DNA of 7,261 bases from Methylobacterium sp. (GCA_021154065.1 JAJKJG010000128.1:1-7261); one strand, 5' to 3'. Shown: positions 1-5,928, counted from the stretch's first letter. The notes: a model not told the origin generated them from the letters alone. Numbers and translations: made by a program.

Positions 1-759
1 CATCTGCGGCACGACGCCCGAGGTCGAGACGGTGATGCGCCGGCGCGACAGCGACAGGCCGTCGCTGTCGGCGAGGACGCCGACGGCGTCGACGACGTTG
101 TCGAGGTTGTAGAGCGGCTCGCCCATGCCCATGAAGACGACGTTCGAGACGAAGCGCTCGCCGTCGGCCGGCAGCAGGCCCTGCTCGCGCGCGCCCGCAG
201 GGAGCGCCTGGCCCGGCCAGTCGCCGAGCCGGTCGCGGGCGACGATCGCCTGCGCCGCGATCTCCTGCGCGGTCAGGTTGCGGACGAGCCGCTGCGTGCC
301 GGTGTGGCAGAACGAGCAGGTCAGCGTGCAGCCGACCTGGCTCGAGACGCAGAGCGTGCCGCGGTCGCTCTCGGGGATATAGACGCACTCGATCTCGGCG
401 CCGCGGTCGCGCGGGCCCGCCGGCGGCATGCGGATCAGCCACTTGCGGGTGCCGTCCTTCGAGACCTGCTCGGAGACGACCTCGGGACGAGCGAGCGTGT
501 AGGCCTCGGCGAGGGCAGCCCGCAGGCCCTTGCCGACGTTCGACATGTCCTCGAAGCGCCGGGCGCCGCGAAAGTAGATCCAGTGCCAGAGCTGCGCGGC
601 GCGCATCTTGCGCTCGCGCTCGGGCACGCCGATGTCGGCGAGGCGCGCCGTCAGCTCGGCACGGGTGAGCCCGGCAAGCGACGGGGGTGCAGGCTCCGCC
701 GCGGCGGCCGGCGGCGCGTGCGGATCGGGCCTGGCGATGTCGAGCGACGCGGTCGCCAT
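1..759 (-). CDS. rlmN: 23S rRNA (adenine(2503)-C(2))-methyltransferase RlmN, 3' end beyond window
   Basis: Radical-SAM enzyme that methylates C2 of A2503 in 23S rRNA and, in studied bacteria, A37 of some tRNAs; it acts in the cytoplasm. The minus-strand frame is open from an ATG at 759 to the window edge, giving 253 residues of a protein usually about 350-400 long, so the C-terminal third is missing. Residues 34-75 carry the N-terminal helical domain (WHWIYFRG). The cluster motif CTLTCSFC lies at 144-151 (C144, C148, C151), and C137, seven residues before it, matches E. coli C118, one of the two catalytic cysteines. The other (E. coli C355) lies outside the window. GMGEPLYN (211-218) and STSGVVPQM at the edge are further family signatures. 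No clear Shine-Dalgarno precedes the ATG; an in-frame TTG four codons upstream is less likely. The alanine/proline-rich stretch at 13-28 is a variable extension. The IalB-type gene lies 111 bp upstream on the same strand. Confidence 0.96.
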   Translation of the reverse strand, partial: MATASLDIARPDPHAPPAAAAEPAPPSLAGLTRAELTARLADIGVPERERKMRAAQLWHWIYFRGARRFEDMSNVGKGLRAALAEAYTLARPEVVSEQVSKDGTRKWLIRMPPAGPRDRGAEIECVYIPESDRGTLCVSSQVGCTLTCSFCHTGTQRLVRNLTAQEIAAQAIVARDRLGDWPGQALPAGAREQGLLPADGERFVSNVVFMGMGEPLYNLDNVVDAVGVLADSDGLSLSRRRITVSTSGVVPQM

Positions 760-870
760 CGGGGGCAAACTCGGGTTAGGGCGGCGAGCCCCTGATATGG
801 GCTTGGATTGTGAGAATACGACCCGGGAGTGTTGGCAAGAAGCGCGGTAATGGGTCCGCTTGCCGCCGCC

Positions 871-1527
871 TCAGCGGCACTCCTTCTGGACCCGGTCGAG
901 GGCGTCGCCGAAGCCCTTGAGCGAGTAGCGGTCGCTCGTCGCGTTGCCCTTGGCGGAGGCGCCCTTCACGACGAGATCGTTCGCCCGCTTCATCGATTCG
1001 AGGACCTTGCCCTCCTCGGCCGGGTTCTTGACCCAGAGGTTCTTGCCCTTGGCGACGAGCACGTACTGCTCGCGCCCCATCACCGCCTGATGGTCGACGC
1101 CCTCCTTGAGGTCGAAGTTCATGATCAGGCTGATCTCGTTCTTGACCTTCTCGGCGGGCCGCGTCGCGACGAACATGTAGCCCGGCAAGTCCTTGAGGTT
1201 GCTCGGCGTTCTCGCCTTCGGCTGCGACAGCGCGTAGCACACCTTAGCCTTGCCGGCGGGCGTCGTGTAGACGCCCCAGTCGGCATAGGACTGGACGAGC
1301 GTCGCCTGCCCGCCGCCGGGCGAGGCCGATCCCGGAGCCGGCTTCGCCCCGGGCTTCGCGCCGGCCGCCGGCTTCCCCTGGGCGGCGGGCGCCGCGGCCT
1401 TGCCCTTCTGACTCTGGCCCGAGGATGCGGCAGGCTTCTGCTGCGCCGGAACCTCCGTCGCGAAGCCGATGAGGAGGAGAGCCGGGACGGCGACGCGGGA
1501 GAAAGCGCGAATCATGACGCGAACCAT
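871..1527 (-). CDS. IalB-family (invasion-associated locus B) secreted protein
   Basis: Probable periplasmic or surface protein of the invasion-associated locus B family. The family is named from Bartonella but is widespread in non-pathogenic alphaproteobacteria, and its biochemical role is poorly defined. From the ATG at 1527 the product is 218 residues. An Arg-containing start and hydrophobic stretch (about 12-22, VAVPALLLIGF) followed by VPAQQ (26-30) look like a Sec signal peptide with cleavage near residue 28. Residues 30-75 are a low-complexity Ala/Pro/Lys/Gly linker. The IalB domain runs from about 78 (SYADWGVYTTPAGKAKVCYA) to the end, with C97 and C217 placed to form a disulfide. Start choice is uncertain: an ATG at 1515 gives 214 residues with the same signal peptide, and a GTG at 1581 would put 18 hydrophilic residues before it and is unlikely. 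None has a good Shine-Dalgarno. It reads towards rlmN and is divergent from the quinone oxidoreductase gene. Virulence should not be inferred from the family name. Confidence 0.87.
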   Translation of the reverse strand: MVRVMIRAFSRVAVPALLLIGFATEVPAQQKPAASSGQSQKGKAAAPAAQGKPAAGAKPGAKPAPGSASPGGGQATLVQSYADWGVYTTPAGKAKVCYALSQPKARTPSNLKDLPGYMFVATRPAEKVKNEISLIMNFDLKEGVDHQAVMGREQYVLVAKGKNLWVKNPAEEGKVLESMKRANDLVVKGASAKGNATSDRYSLKGFGDALDRVQKECR

Positions 1528-1684
1528 AAGGGGGCGGGATTTGACGGGCCAGGGCGGCGCCCGAACCTTTAACAGGCTCACGAAACCGGCGGAACTGAGG
1601 TGGTCGCGGCCCTAGGTTCCGTTCAGCCGGCCTGCGTGGCACATTCGGCGCCGCATTCTAAGAACGGGCGTGAGATCGATCGCC

Positions 1685-2659
1685 ATGAAGGCAGTGCTGT
1701 GCCGGAGCTTCGGCGGGCCGGAGACCCTCGTCGTGGAGGACGTGCCCGAGCCGCGCCCCGGCCCCGGGGAGGCGCGCGTGCGGGTGCGGCTCGCGGCGCT
1801 GAACTTCTTCGACACGCTGATCATCGAGAACAAGTACCAGCTGAAGCCGCCGCTGCCGTTCTCGCCGGGAGCCGAGTTCTGCGGAACCGTCGAGGCGCTC
1901 GGCCCCGGGACTGACGGCGTGAGGGTCGGCGAGCGGGTCGTCGGCTCCATCGGCCATGGCGCCTGCCGCGAGCTCGTGACCGCGGAGGTAAAACGCCTCA
2001 CGCCGGTTCCGGACGGCGTCTCGGACGAGCAGGCGGCCGGGCTGACGATCACCTACGGCACCTCGCTCCACGCCCTGAAGGATCGGGCGAAGCTCGAGCC
2101 TGGCGAGACGCTTGCGGTGCTCGGCGCCGCCGGCGGGGTCGGGCTCGCCGCCGTCGAGATCGGCAGGCTCATGGGGGCGCGCGTGATCGCCTGCGCGTCT
2201 GCCGACGACAAGCTCGCGGTGGCGCGCCAGCACGGCGCCGACCTGACGCTGAACTACGCCGCCGAGAGCCTGCGCGACGGCCTTCGCCGCCTGACCGACG
2301 GCCGCGGCGTCGACGTGCTCTACGATCCGGTCGGCGGTGATCTCGCCGAGCCGGGCTTGCGCAGCATGGCCTGGAAGGGCCGCTATCTCGTCATCGGTTT
2401 TGCCGCCGGCGAGATCCCAAAGCTGCCGCTCAACCTCGTGCTGCTCAAGGGCTGCGACGTGCAGGGGGTGTTCTGGGGCTCGTTCGTCGATCGCGAGCCC
2501 GCCGCCCACGCCGCCAACATGGCCTGGCTCCTGGCGCATGTCGCCGACGGCGGCCTGTCGGCCCGCGTCGACGCGGTCTTTCCGCTCGCGGACACGCCGG
2601 CGGCGCTCGGCGTCCTGGCGCGGCGCGAGGCGAAAGGGAAGGTCCTGGTCAGGCCGTGA
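1685..2659 (+). CDS. NADPH:quinone oxidoreductase-family protein (zinc-independent MDR)
   Basis: Cytoplasmic medium-chain dehydrogenase/reductase of the quinone oxidoreductase type, expected to use NAD(P)H to reduce quinones or other alpha,beta-unsaturated carbonyls; the true substrate cannot be read from sequence. The product has 324 residues, normal for the family. The N-terminal GroES-like domain starts with MKAVLCRSFGGPETL and includes NFFDTL (40-45) and PGAEFCGTV (61-69). The Rossmann domain carries the nucleotide-binding motif GAAGGVG at 147-153, and YDPVGGD (213-219) is also typical. The cysteine and histidine ligands for catalytic and structural zinc of alcohol dehydrogenases are absent, which places it with the QOR branch. 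I chose the ATG at 1685 because homologues of this kind begin MKAV; an in-frame ATG at 1670 adds five residues. The ribosome site is weak (GGGCGTGAG about 10 bases upstream). Its stop overlaps the convergent DUF1232 gene by 11 bp, and it is divergent from the ialB-type gene. Confidence 0.93.
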   Translation: MKAVLCRSFGGPETLVVEDVPEPRPGPGEARVRVRLAALNFFDTLIIENKYQLKPPLPFSPGAEFCGTVEALGPGTDGVRVGERVVGSIGHGACRELVTAEVKRLTPVPDGVSDEQAAGLTITYGTSLHALKDRAKLEPGETLAVLGAAGGVGLAAVEIGRLMGARVIACASADDKLAVARQHGADLTLNYAAESLRDGLRRLTDGRGVDVLYDPVGGDLAEPGLRSMAWKGRYLVIGFAAGEIPKLPLNLVLLKGCDVQGVFWGSFVDREPAAHAANMAWLLAHVADGGLSARVDAVFPLADTPAALGVLARREAKGKVLVRP

Positions 2660-3065
2660 CGCCGCCCTGCTCGCGGAGCGCCTCCCGGGCCTGCTCGCGA
2701 TGGCCCTCGTTGATCGCGCCCGCGACCTGCGCGATCGCCGCCATGAGGAGCGCGGCATCGTCGGCGAAGCCGATCACCGGCAGGATGTCCGGGATGATGT
2801 CGAGCGGCATGACGAAATAGGCGATCGCGCCGGCAAGCACGAGCCGCACCCGGTTCGGCGTCGCCGGATCGAGGGTGCAGAAATAGGCCGCGAGCAGATC
2901 CTCGGTGAACGGGATCCGCTGCGCGACCCGCTTCAGCTTCGCCCAGAACCTGCGCTGCAGGCCGTCGCCACCACGCCCCGCCTCGCGCTCGGCCTCGGCC
3001 GCGCCGAGGCGGCGCATCGCCGCGATCTCCGCCTTCGTGAACGGCCTCGTGAAGCTCTCGCTCAT
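2649..3065 (-). CDS. YkvA/DUF1232 family protein
   Basis: Small protein of the YkvA (DUF1232) family; no biochemical function is established. The product is 138 residues from the ATG at 3065. The family core is at about 72-107: a hydrophobic helix (VRLVLAGAIAYFVMPLDI) followed by IPDILPVIGFADDAALL. The PLDIIPD...GFxDD pattern is the hallmark of DUF1232 and suggests a membrane-associated hairpin. Residues 1-60 are charged and variable; the C-terminus (119-138) is a polar helix. The start at 3065 is supported by GGAG six bases upstream; an upstream in-frame ATG at 3134 would add 23 residues and bypass this site. The gene is convergent with the quinone oxidoreductase gene, whose stop codon lies inside its last codons, and divergent from the ABM-like gene across 169 bp. 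Confidence 0.92.
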   Translation of the reverse strand: MSESFTRPFTKAEIAAMRRLGAAEAEREAGRGGDGLQRRFWAKLKRVAQRIPFTEDLLAAYFCTLDPATPNRVRLVLAGAIAYFVMPLDIIPDILPVIGFADDAALLMAAIAQVAGAINEGHREQAREALREQGGVTA

Positions 3066-3075
3066 TCCTCTCTCC
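3066..3075 (-). promoter_or_regulatory. Ribosome binding site of the DUF1232 gene (decides the start)
   Basis: On the minus strand the bases before the ATG at 3065 read GGAGAGAGGA. GGAG (3072-3075) lies six bases from the start codon, which favours this ATG over the in-frame one 69 bp upstream. Confidence 0.65.
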
Positions 3076-3220
3076 GCCAAGGCGGTAGCAAACCGCCTCT
3101 CTAGGAAAGATGGCCCCGGACTGTGGCGACACAAGGGAGGGGCTCCACGACTCGTCGACGCTTAAATCCGGTTCCACTTGGCGGGGTGCGCGCTATTCTG
3201 GGACCGAGTCACCCCTGTCC

Positions 3221-3225
3221 AGGAG
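3221..3225 (+). promoter_or_regulatory. Ribosome binding site of the ABM-like gene (decides the start)
   Basis: A perfect AGGAG stands nine bases before the ATG at 3235. It supports that start over the in-frame ATG at 3178, whose extra 19 residues do not fit the domain. Confidence 0.7.
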
Positions 3226-3234
3226 ACCGTCGCC

Positions 3235-3531
3235 ATGTCCGCGTTCAATGCTGTCCGCTTCCGGGTCAAGCCGGGCCGGAAGAAGGACTTCCTGGATGCG
3301 CATAAGAACGTGGGCGGGGATTGGCCGGGCCTGCGGCACGCCAACATCATCAAGACCGGCGACCATACCTATTGCATCATCGCCGAGTGGACGGACGTCG
3401 AGGCTCTGGTCCAGGCCCGGCCGAAGATGGTCGCCACCCTGAACGCGTTTCGGGATACGCTCGAGGATCTCGGCGGCGGTCTCGGCGTGACGGACGCAGT
3501 CTCCGGTCCCGTGGTCATGCCGCTGAAGTAG
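3235..3531 (+). CDS. Dimeric alpha-beta barrel (ABM-like) protein
   Basis: Small cytoplasmic protein of 98 residues with the layout of an antibiotic-biosynthesis-monooxygenase (ABM) type ferredoxin-like fold. There is a first beta strand (NAVRFRVKPGRKKDFL, 5-20), a helix, a second strand with a conserved-looking H-A-N-I-I-K segment (35-40), a third strand with YCIIAEWTDVEAL (46-58), a second helix (60-80) and a C-terminal strand (GPVVMPL, 91-97). The family forms homodimers and ranges from quinol or polyketide monooxygenases to haem-degrading enzymes and proteins with no known activity; nothing here fixes a substrate, and the name does not imply antibiotic synthesis. The start has an AGGAG nine bases upstream. 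The gene stands alone: divergent from the DUF1232 gene, and followed by the 579-bp repeat-containing gap. A weak -10-like TATTCT at 3194-3199 precedes it, without a convincing -35. Confidence 0.85.
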   Translation: MSAFNAVRFRVKPGRKKDFLDAHKNVGGDWPGLRHANIIKTGDHTYCIIAEWTDVEALVQARPKMVATLNAFRDTLEDLGGGLGVTDAVSGPVVMPLK

Positions 3532-3640
3532 CGCGTCGAGAACCCGACGACCTGGCCCCGGTTGCGCCCTCGACCGGGTGCGCCAGAGCGGGATCCGCTC
3601 GGACTGAATCGGGCGAGGCTCCGGGCTCGCCGACGCATTC

Positions 3641-3671
3641 CTCCTCCCCCTTGTGGGCTACGGCATTCACA
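3641..3671 (-). repeat. Repeat A, copy 1 (reverse orientation)
   Basis: Read on the minus strand this begins TGTGAATGCCGTAGCC and ends AAGGGGGAGGAG. The same pattern (TGTGAAT, then a TAG-containing middle, then a GGGGGAGG end) recurs on the plus strand at 3943-3974 and 3991-4020. It forms the outer left arm of the nested inverted repeat. Confidence 0.75.
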
Positions 3672-3694
3672 CATTGAAGGTCGGCGGTGCGCAC

Positions 3695-3770
3695 CTCCTC
3701 CCTCCCCCCGCTCGCGAAGCGAGTGGCGGGGAGGGCCGAGTCGGGCGAAGTCCGAGCGGGGTGGGGGGTG
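3695..3770 (+). repeat. Repeat B, copy 1, with long hairpin
   Basis: Begins CTCCTCCCTCCCCCCGCTCG and ends GGGGTGGGGGGTG. It contains a near-perfect hairpin at 3701-3734: CCTCCCC pairs with GGGGAGG and CTCGC with GCGAG around a GAA loop, with one bulge and one G-T pair. Compared with copy 2 it carries an extra segment at about 3736-3756 (CCGAGTCGGGCGAAGTCCGA core). Confidence 0.8.
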
Positions 3771-3867
3771 CTTCCCCGAGGCGCTTCGTCGACGATCAGG
3801 CGCAGGTGTCGATGGGTGCCCTGGCCCAACCGCCGCGTCGTTCTCGTCGCCCTCTCGGCTCGCCCAG

Positions 3868-3927
3868 CCACCCCCCACCCCTGCCCCTCCCCGCCACTCG
3901 GCTTCGCCGAGCGGGGGGAGGGAGGAG
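3868..3927 (-). repeat. Repeat B, copy 2 (reverse orientation), with long hairpin
   Basis: The reverse complement matches copy 1 almost base for base at both ends (CTCCTCCCTCCCCCCGCTCG at the start, GGGGTGGGGGGTG near the end). Its hairpin at 3885-3922 pairs CCCTCCCC with GGGGAGGG and CTCGGC with GCCGAG around TTC. The stem differs from copy 1 by an added complementary pair (CTCGGC/GCCGAG against CTCGC/GCGAG), a change that keeps pairing. Confidence 0.8.
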
Positions 3928-3942
3928 CGAGAAGCCGACAGG

Positions 3943-3974
3943 TGTGAATTTGGTAGCTCCGCAAGGGGGAGGGG
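3943..3974 (+). repeat. Repeat A, copy 2
   Basis: Begins TGTGAATTTGGTAGCTCC and ends CAAGGGGGAGGGG. It is the outer right arm facing copy 1 at 3641-3671, so A1-B1 and B2-A2 mirror each other. The linkers between A and B also share GTCGGC. Confidence 0.75.
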
Positions 3975-3990
3975 AAGCGCGCCGGCTTTG

Positions 3991-4020
3991 TGTGAATCCG
4001 ATAGCCTTGTGGGGGAGGGG
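3991..4020 (+). repeat. Repeat A, copy 3 (direct repeat of copy 2)
   Basis: Begins TGTGAATCCGATAGCC and ends TGTGGGGGAGGGG, 16 bases after copy 2 and in the same orientation. It has no matching B unit, so it lies outside the symmetric part. Confidence 0.7.
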
Positions 4021-4110
4021 AATTGCGCCGGGACGCGTCGCCGCTTTGAGGCGCTGCTTCATTCCCAGCGGATCACGCGCTAGAGAGAGCCGGCGAAGGG
4101 GGGGACGGGA

Positions 4111-4896
4111 ATGAAGCTCGACAGCTCGATCGCCGCGGTCGTGACCGGCGGCGCCTCCGGCCTTGGCGAGGCGACGGCCCGGATGCTGCGCGGCGCCGGC
4201 GCCAAGGTCGCGATCCTCGACATGCAGGCCGAGCGCGGGCAGGCGGTCGCGGGCGAGATCGGCGCCGTGTTCTGCCAGGCCAACGTCGCCGACGAGGCCT
4301 CGGTCGACGCGGCGCTCGCGCGGGCGCGGGCCGAGAACGGCGTCGAGCGCATCCTCGTCAACTGCGCCGGCATCGCGCCCGGCAAGCGCACGGTCGCAAA
4401 GAAGCGCGAGACCGGCGAGCTCGTCGCGCACGACCTCGCCACCTTCCGCCGCGCCGTCGAGGTGAACCTCATCGGCACCTACCACATGATCGCGAAATCC
4501 GCCGTCGCCATGGCGGCGCTCGAGCCCGTGACGGAAGACGGCGGCCGCGGCGTCGTCGTCTGCACCGCCTCGGTCGCGGCCGAGGACGGGCAGATCGGGC
4601 AGGCGGCCTACGCCGCCTCGAAGGGCGGCGTCCTCGGCCTGACGCTGCCGGTCGCCCGCGACCTTTCGGGCTACGGCATCCGGGTGATGACGATCATGCC
4701 CGGGCTCTTCTACACGCCGATGTTCGAGAGCGTGCCCGAGGAGTTCCGCAAGAGCCTCGCGGCGAGCGTGCCGTTTCCCTCGCGCCTCGGGCGCGCCGAC
4801 GAGTACGCCGCGCTCGTGCGCGCGATCGTCGACAACGACATGCTCAACGGAGAGTCGATCCGCCTCGACGGGGCGCTGCGGATGGCGCCGAAGTGA
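4111..4896 (+). CDS. SDR oxidoreductase, 3-hydroxyacyl-CoA dehydrogenase type 2 (17-beta-HSD10)-like
   Basis: Classical short-chain dehydrogenase of 261 residues, the usual length. The cofactor motif TGGASGLG is at 12-19, and D37 at the end of strand 2 indicates NAD(H) preference. NCAG lies at 84-87, and the catalytic tetrad is N119, S154, Y167 and K171 (YAASK). The stretches TASVAAEDGQIGQAAYAASK, IRVMTIMPGLFYTP and VPFPSRLG...EYAALV, with a terminal LNGESIRLDGALRM, closely follow the HSD10 family, which oxidises 3-hydroxyacyl-CoA (often branched or short chain) and also some hydroxysteroids. A role in fatty-acid or isoleucine-type catabolism in the cytoplasm is therefore likely, though the substrate is inferred. 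The ATG at 4111 follows a GGGGGGACGGGA purine tract. The stop overlaps the GTG of the next gene by four bases, so the two are probably one transcript. The upstream neighbour is the repeat complex. Confidence 0.93.
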   Translation: MKLDSSIAAVVTGGASGLGEATARMLRGAGAKVAILDMQAERGQAVAGEIGAVFCQANVADEASVDAALARARAENGVERILVNCAGIAPGKRTVAKKRETGELVAHDLATFRRAVEVNLIGTYHMIAKSAVAMAALEPVTEDGGRGVVVCTASVAAEDGQIGQAAYAASKGGVLGLTLPVARDLSGYGIRVMTIMPGLFYTPMFESVPEEFRKSLAASVPFPSRLGRADEYAALVRAIVDNDMLNGESIRLDGALRMAPK

Positions 4897-5393
4897 GGCT
4901 TATCGGCCGGGTCTTCCTCCTCGCTCTCGGCCTCGCGCTGGCGATCCCGTTCGGCGTCGTCACCCTCGCGATCGGCGTCGGGCTCGAGCCGGCGGCGCGC
5001 GAGCTCGTCGGCGCGCTCGGGGTCGCGACGCCGTGGTCGATCCTTGCCGACCTGTTCGCGGGCGAGCCGCCGGACGCGCGGGCGGTCGCGCTCTTCACCG
5101 CTTTCGCGACCGGGGTCGCCGCAATCCTGATCGCCCCGCCGACGTTGGTTGCGGCCATCGGCGAGGTGCTCGGATGGCGCGCGCTGTTGTGGTACGCCGG
5201 CGGCTCGGGCGCGCTGACGGCGCTCCTGCCCTGGCTCGGCCGCGCCCGCGCCGGCATGGCGCGCGTAACGGAAGCCGCGTTGCGGGCCGAGGGCCGGATC
5301 ACGCTGATCCTGTTCCTGACCGGAGCGGCCTCGGGCCTCGTCTACTGGGCGATCGCCGGGCGGAGCGCCGGCGTTCGGCCGGCCGTGTCGTGA
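4893..5393 (+). CDS. Hypothetical membrane protein, four predicted helices
   Basis: I do not recognise a family. The 166-residue product starts at a GTG that shares GTGA with the stop of the SDR gene, an arrangement typical of translational coupling; no separate strong ribosome site is visible. Hydrophobic segments at about 6-29, 64-90, 94-115 and 134-155 predict four inner-membrane helices. The loop at 31-62 carries the motif TPWSILADLFAGEPPDAR, and a positively charged loop (GRARAGMARVTEAALRAEGR, 116-135) separates helices 3 and 4, so by the positive-inside rule this loop and the C-terminal end (156-166, two Arg) may not both be cytoplasmic, or helices 2-3 are not both complete. The composition is Ala/Gly/Leu rich, as expected for this genome. 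It has no catalytic motif. Coupling to the dehydrogenase suggests co-expression but does not give a function. Confidence 0.8.
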   Translation: MRLIGRVFLLALGLALAIPFGVVTLAIGVGLEPAARELVGALGVATPWSILADLFAGEPPDARAVALFTAFATGVAAILIAPPTLVAAIGEVLGWRALLWYAGGSGALTALLPWLGRARAGMARVTEAALRAEGRITLILFLTGAASGLVYWAIAGRSAGVRPAVS

Positions 5394-5429
5394 CGTCGGG
5401 CGGAGCGGCCTCTGCCCTCTCAAGTGGCG

Positions 5430-5744
5430 CTACCGCGCCCGGCAGAGCTTCATCACCGCGTCGGCGATGCGGTTGACGCAGCAGCCGCTGAGCTCCTCGC
5501 CGCAGACGTCCTCGATCGCCTCGGCGATCTCGTCGCGGCTCGGGCTGGCGCTGCGCGCGACGGTGACGTGGGCGAGGATTTGGCTTGCCTCGGCGAGCAC
5601 CGCCGGCGCCTTGCTGCCGATCGCGTAGGCGAGGGTCTCGATGCTGCACAGCGGGCTCGCGAACGAGGCGGCGTCATCGCAGCCCATGGGCTGCATGGCG
5701 TAGGGTTCCTGGCGGAGCCGCGCCACGAGTTGAGGATCGACCAT
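5430..5744 (-). CDS. Uncharacterised 104-residue protein with six cysteines
   Basis: I do not recognise this protein. The frame runs from an ATG at 5744 with AGGAG eight bases upstream (5753-5757), which makes it a credible gene. It has no signal peptide or membrane segment, so it is probably cytoplasmic. Residues 1-30 (MVDPQLVARLRQEPYAMQPM...) resemble a short helical start. Cysteines lie at 22, 33, 81, 88, 89 and 101; the second half (70-104) is an amphipathic helical region with C-x6-C-C-x11-C spacing, following a stretch with hydrophobic periodicity (36-64). The cysteine content is high for a cytoplasmic protein and could serve metal or cluster binding or redox sensing, but no known motif is met. 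It converges on the membrane-protein gene (36 bp between stops) and diverges from the aminotransferase gene across 220 bp. Confidence 0.78.
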   Translation of the reverse strand: MVDPQLVARLRQEPYAMQPMGCDDAASFASPLCSIETLAYAIGSKAPAVLAEASQILAHVTVARSASPSRDEIAEAIEDVCGEELSGCCVNRIADAVMKLCRAR

Positions 5745-5752
5745 GGTCCTGT

Positions 5753-5757
5753 CTCCT
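5753..5757 (-). promoter_or_regulatory. Ribosome binding site of the six-cysteine protein
   Basis: AGGAG on the minus strand, eight bases before the ATG at 5744. It is the main evidence that this unrecognised frame is translated and that this is its start. Confidence 0.65.
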
Positions 5758-5899
5758 GTGCAACGGGGCGGACCACGCCTCGTTCACATGCATGAGACCA
5801 TAGCCCGAAAGGGTTAGCGGTGACGGGGCGCACAAGGTTTACATCTCCTTGCGTGCGTCCGAACACAAAACGTGGTTGCCGGAGGGAAAACCCGAACGT

Positions 5900-5928
5900 T
5901 TGACTTGTCCCGATCTTTGTTTTTTTTG
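5900..5928 (+). promoter_or_regulatory. Possible promoter of the aminotransferase gene
   Basis: TTGACT at 5900-5905 matches five of six bases of the -35 consensus. About 17 bases downstream is an AT-rich tract with eight consecutive T (5920-5927), but no good -10 hexamer. This is the most AT-rich patch of the window and lies 37-65 bases before the start at 5965. The -35 is visible; its use is inferred. Confidence 0.3.

Larger units (their letters stand above)
3532..4110. other. 579-bp gene-free region built around inverted repeats
   Basis: No credible gene lies here. Open frames exist on both strands, but they run through C/G-rich hairpin repeats and give Arg/Pro/Gly-rich low-complexity products. 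From left to right it holds: a possible hairpin at 3557-3578 (CCCGGT pairing with ACCGGG, 10-base loop, no T tract), which might help end the ABM-like transcript; the repeat complex at 3641-4020; and a 90-bp leader before the SDR gene in which I see no strong promoter. The purine-rich tract just before the ATG at 4111 is that gene's ribosome site. Confidence 0.7.

Noticed and set aside
813..841. Minus-strand promoter for rlmN (TTCTTG, 17 bases, TATTCT in the orientation of the gene)
   Set aside because: The -35 is poor and only the -10 is fair; not enough to separate it from co-transcription with the IalB-type gene.
829..1572. 247-codon plus-strand frame opposite the IalB-type gene
   Set aside because: The minus-strand frame has a signal peptide and IalB domain; the plus-strand product is Arg/Leu/Gly-rich without motifs.
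1637..1655. Sigma-54 -24/-12 promoter (TGGCAC) before the quinone oxidoreductase gene
   Set aside because: At the required spacing the -12 element reads GCGCC instead of TTGCA-like sequence.
1658..2758. 366-codon open frame on the minus strand across the quinone oxidoreductase gene
   Set aside because: Same reasoning: the plus-strand frame has the GAAGGVG motif and family-length domains; the antisense product is low complexity.
3641..4020. CRISPR array
   Set aside because: The repeats are in mixed orientation, unequal in length and spacing, and lack the regular repeat-spacer pattern; no cas genes are present.
3515..4114. Several overlapping open frames in the 3532-4110 gap on both strands
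   Set aside because: They pass through the hairpin repeats, encode Pro/Arg/Gly-rich strings, and have no ribosome sites or family resemblance.
5803..5817. Small hairpin AGCCC-GAAA-GGGTT
   Set aside because: Five pairs including a wobble, no T tract and no link to a start; likely chance.
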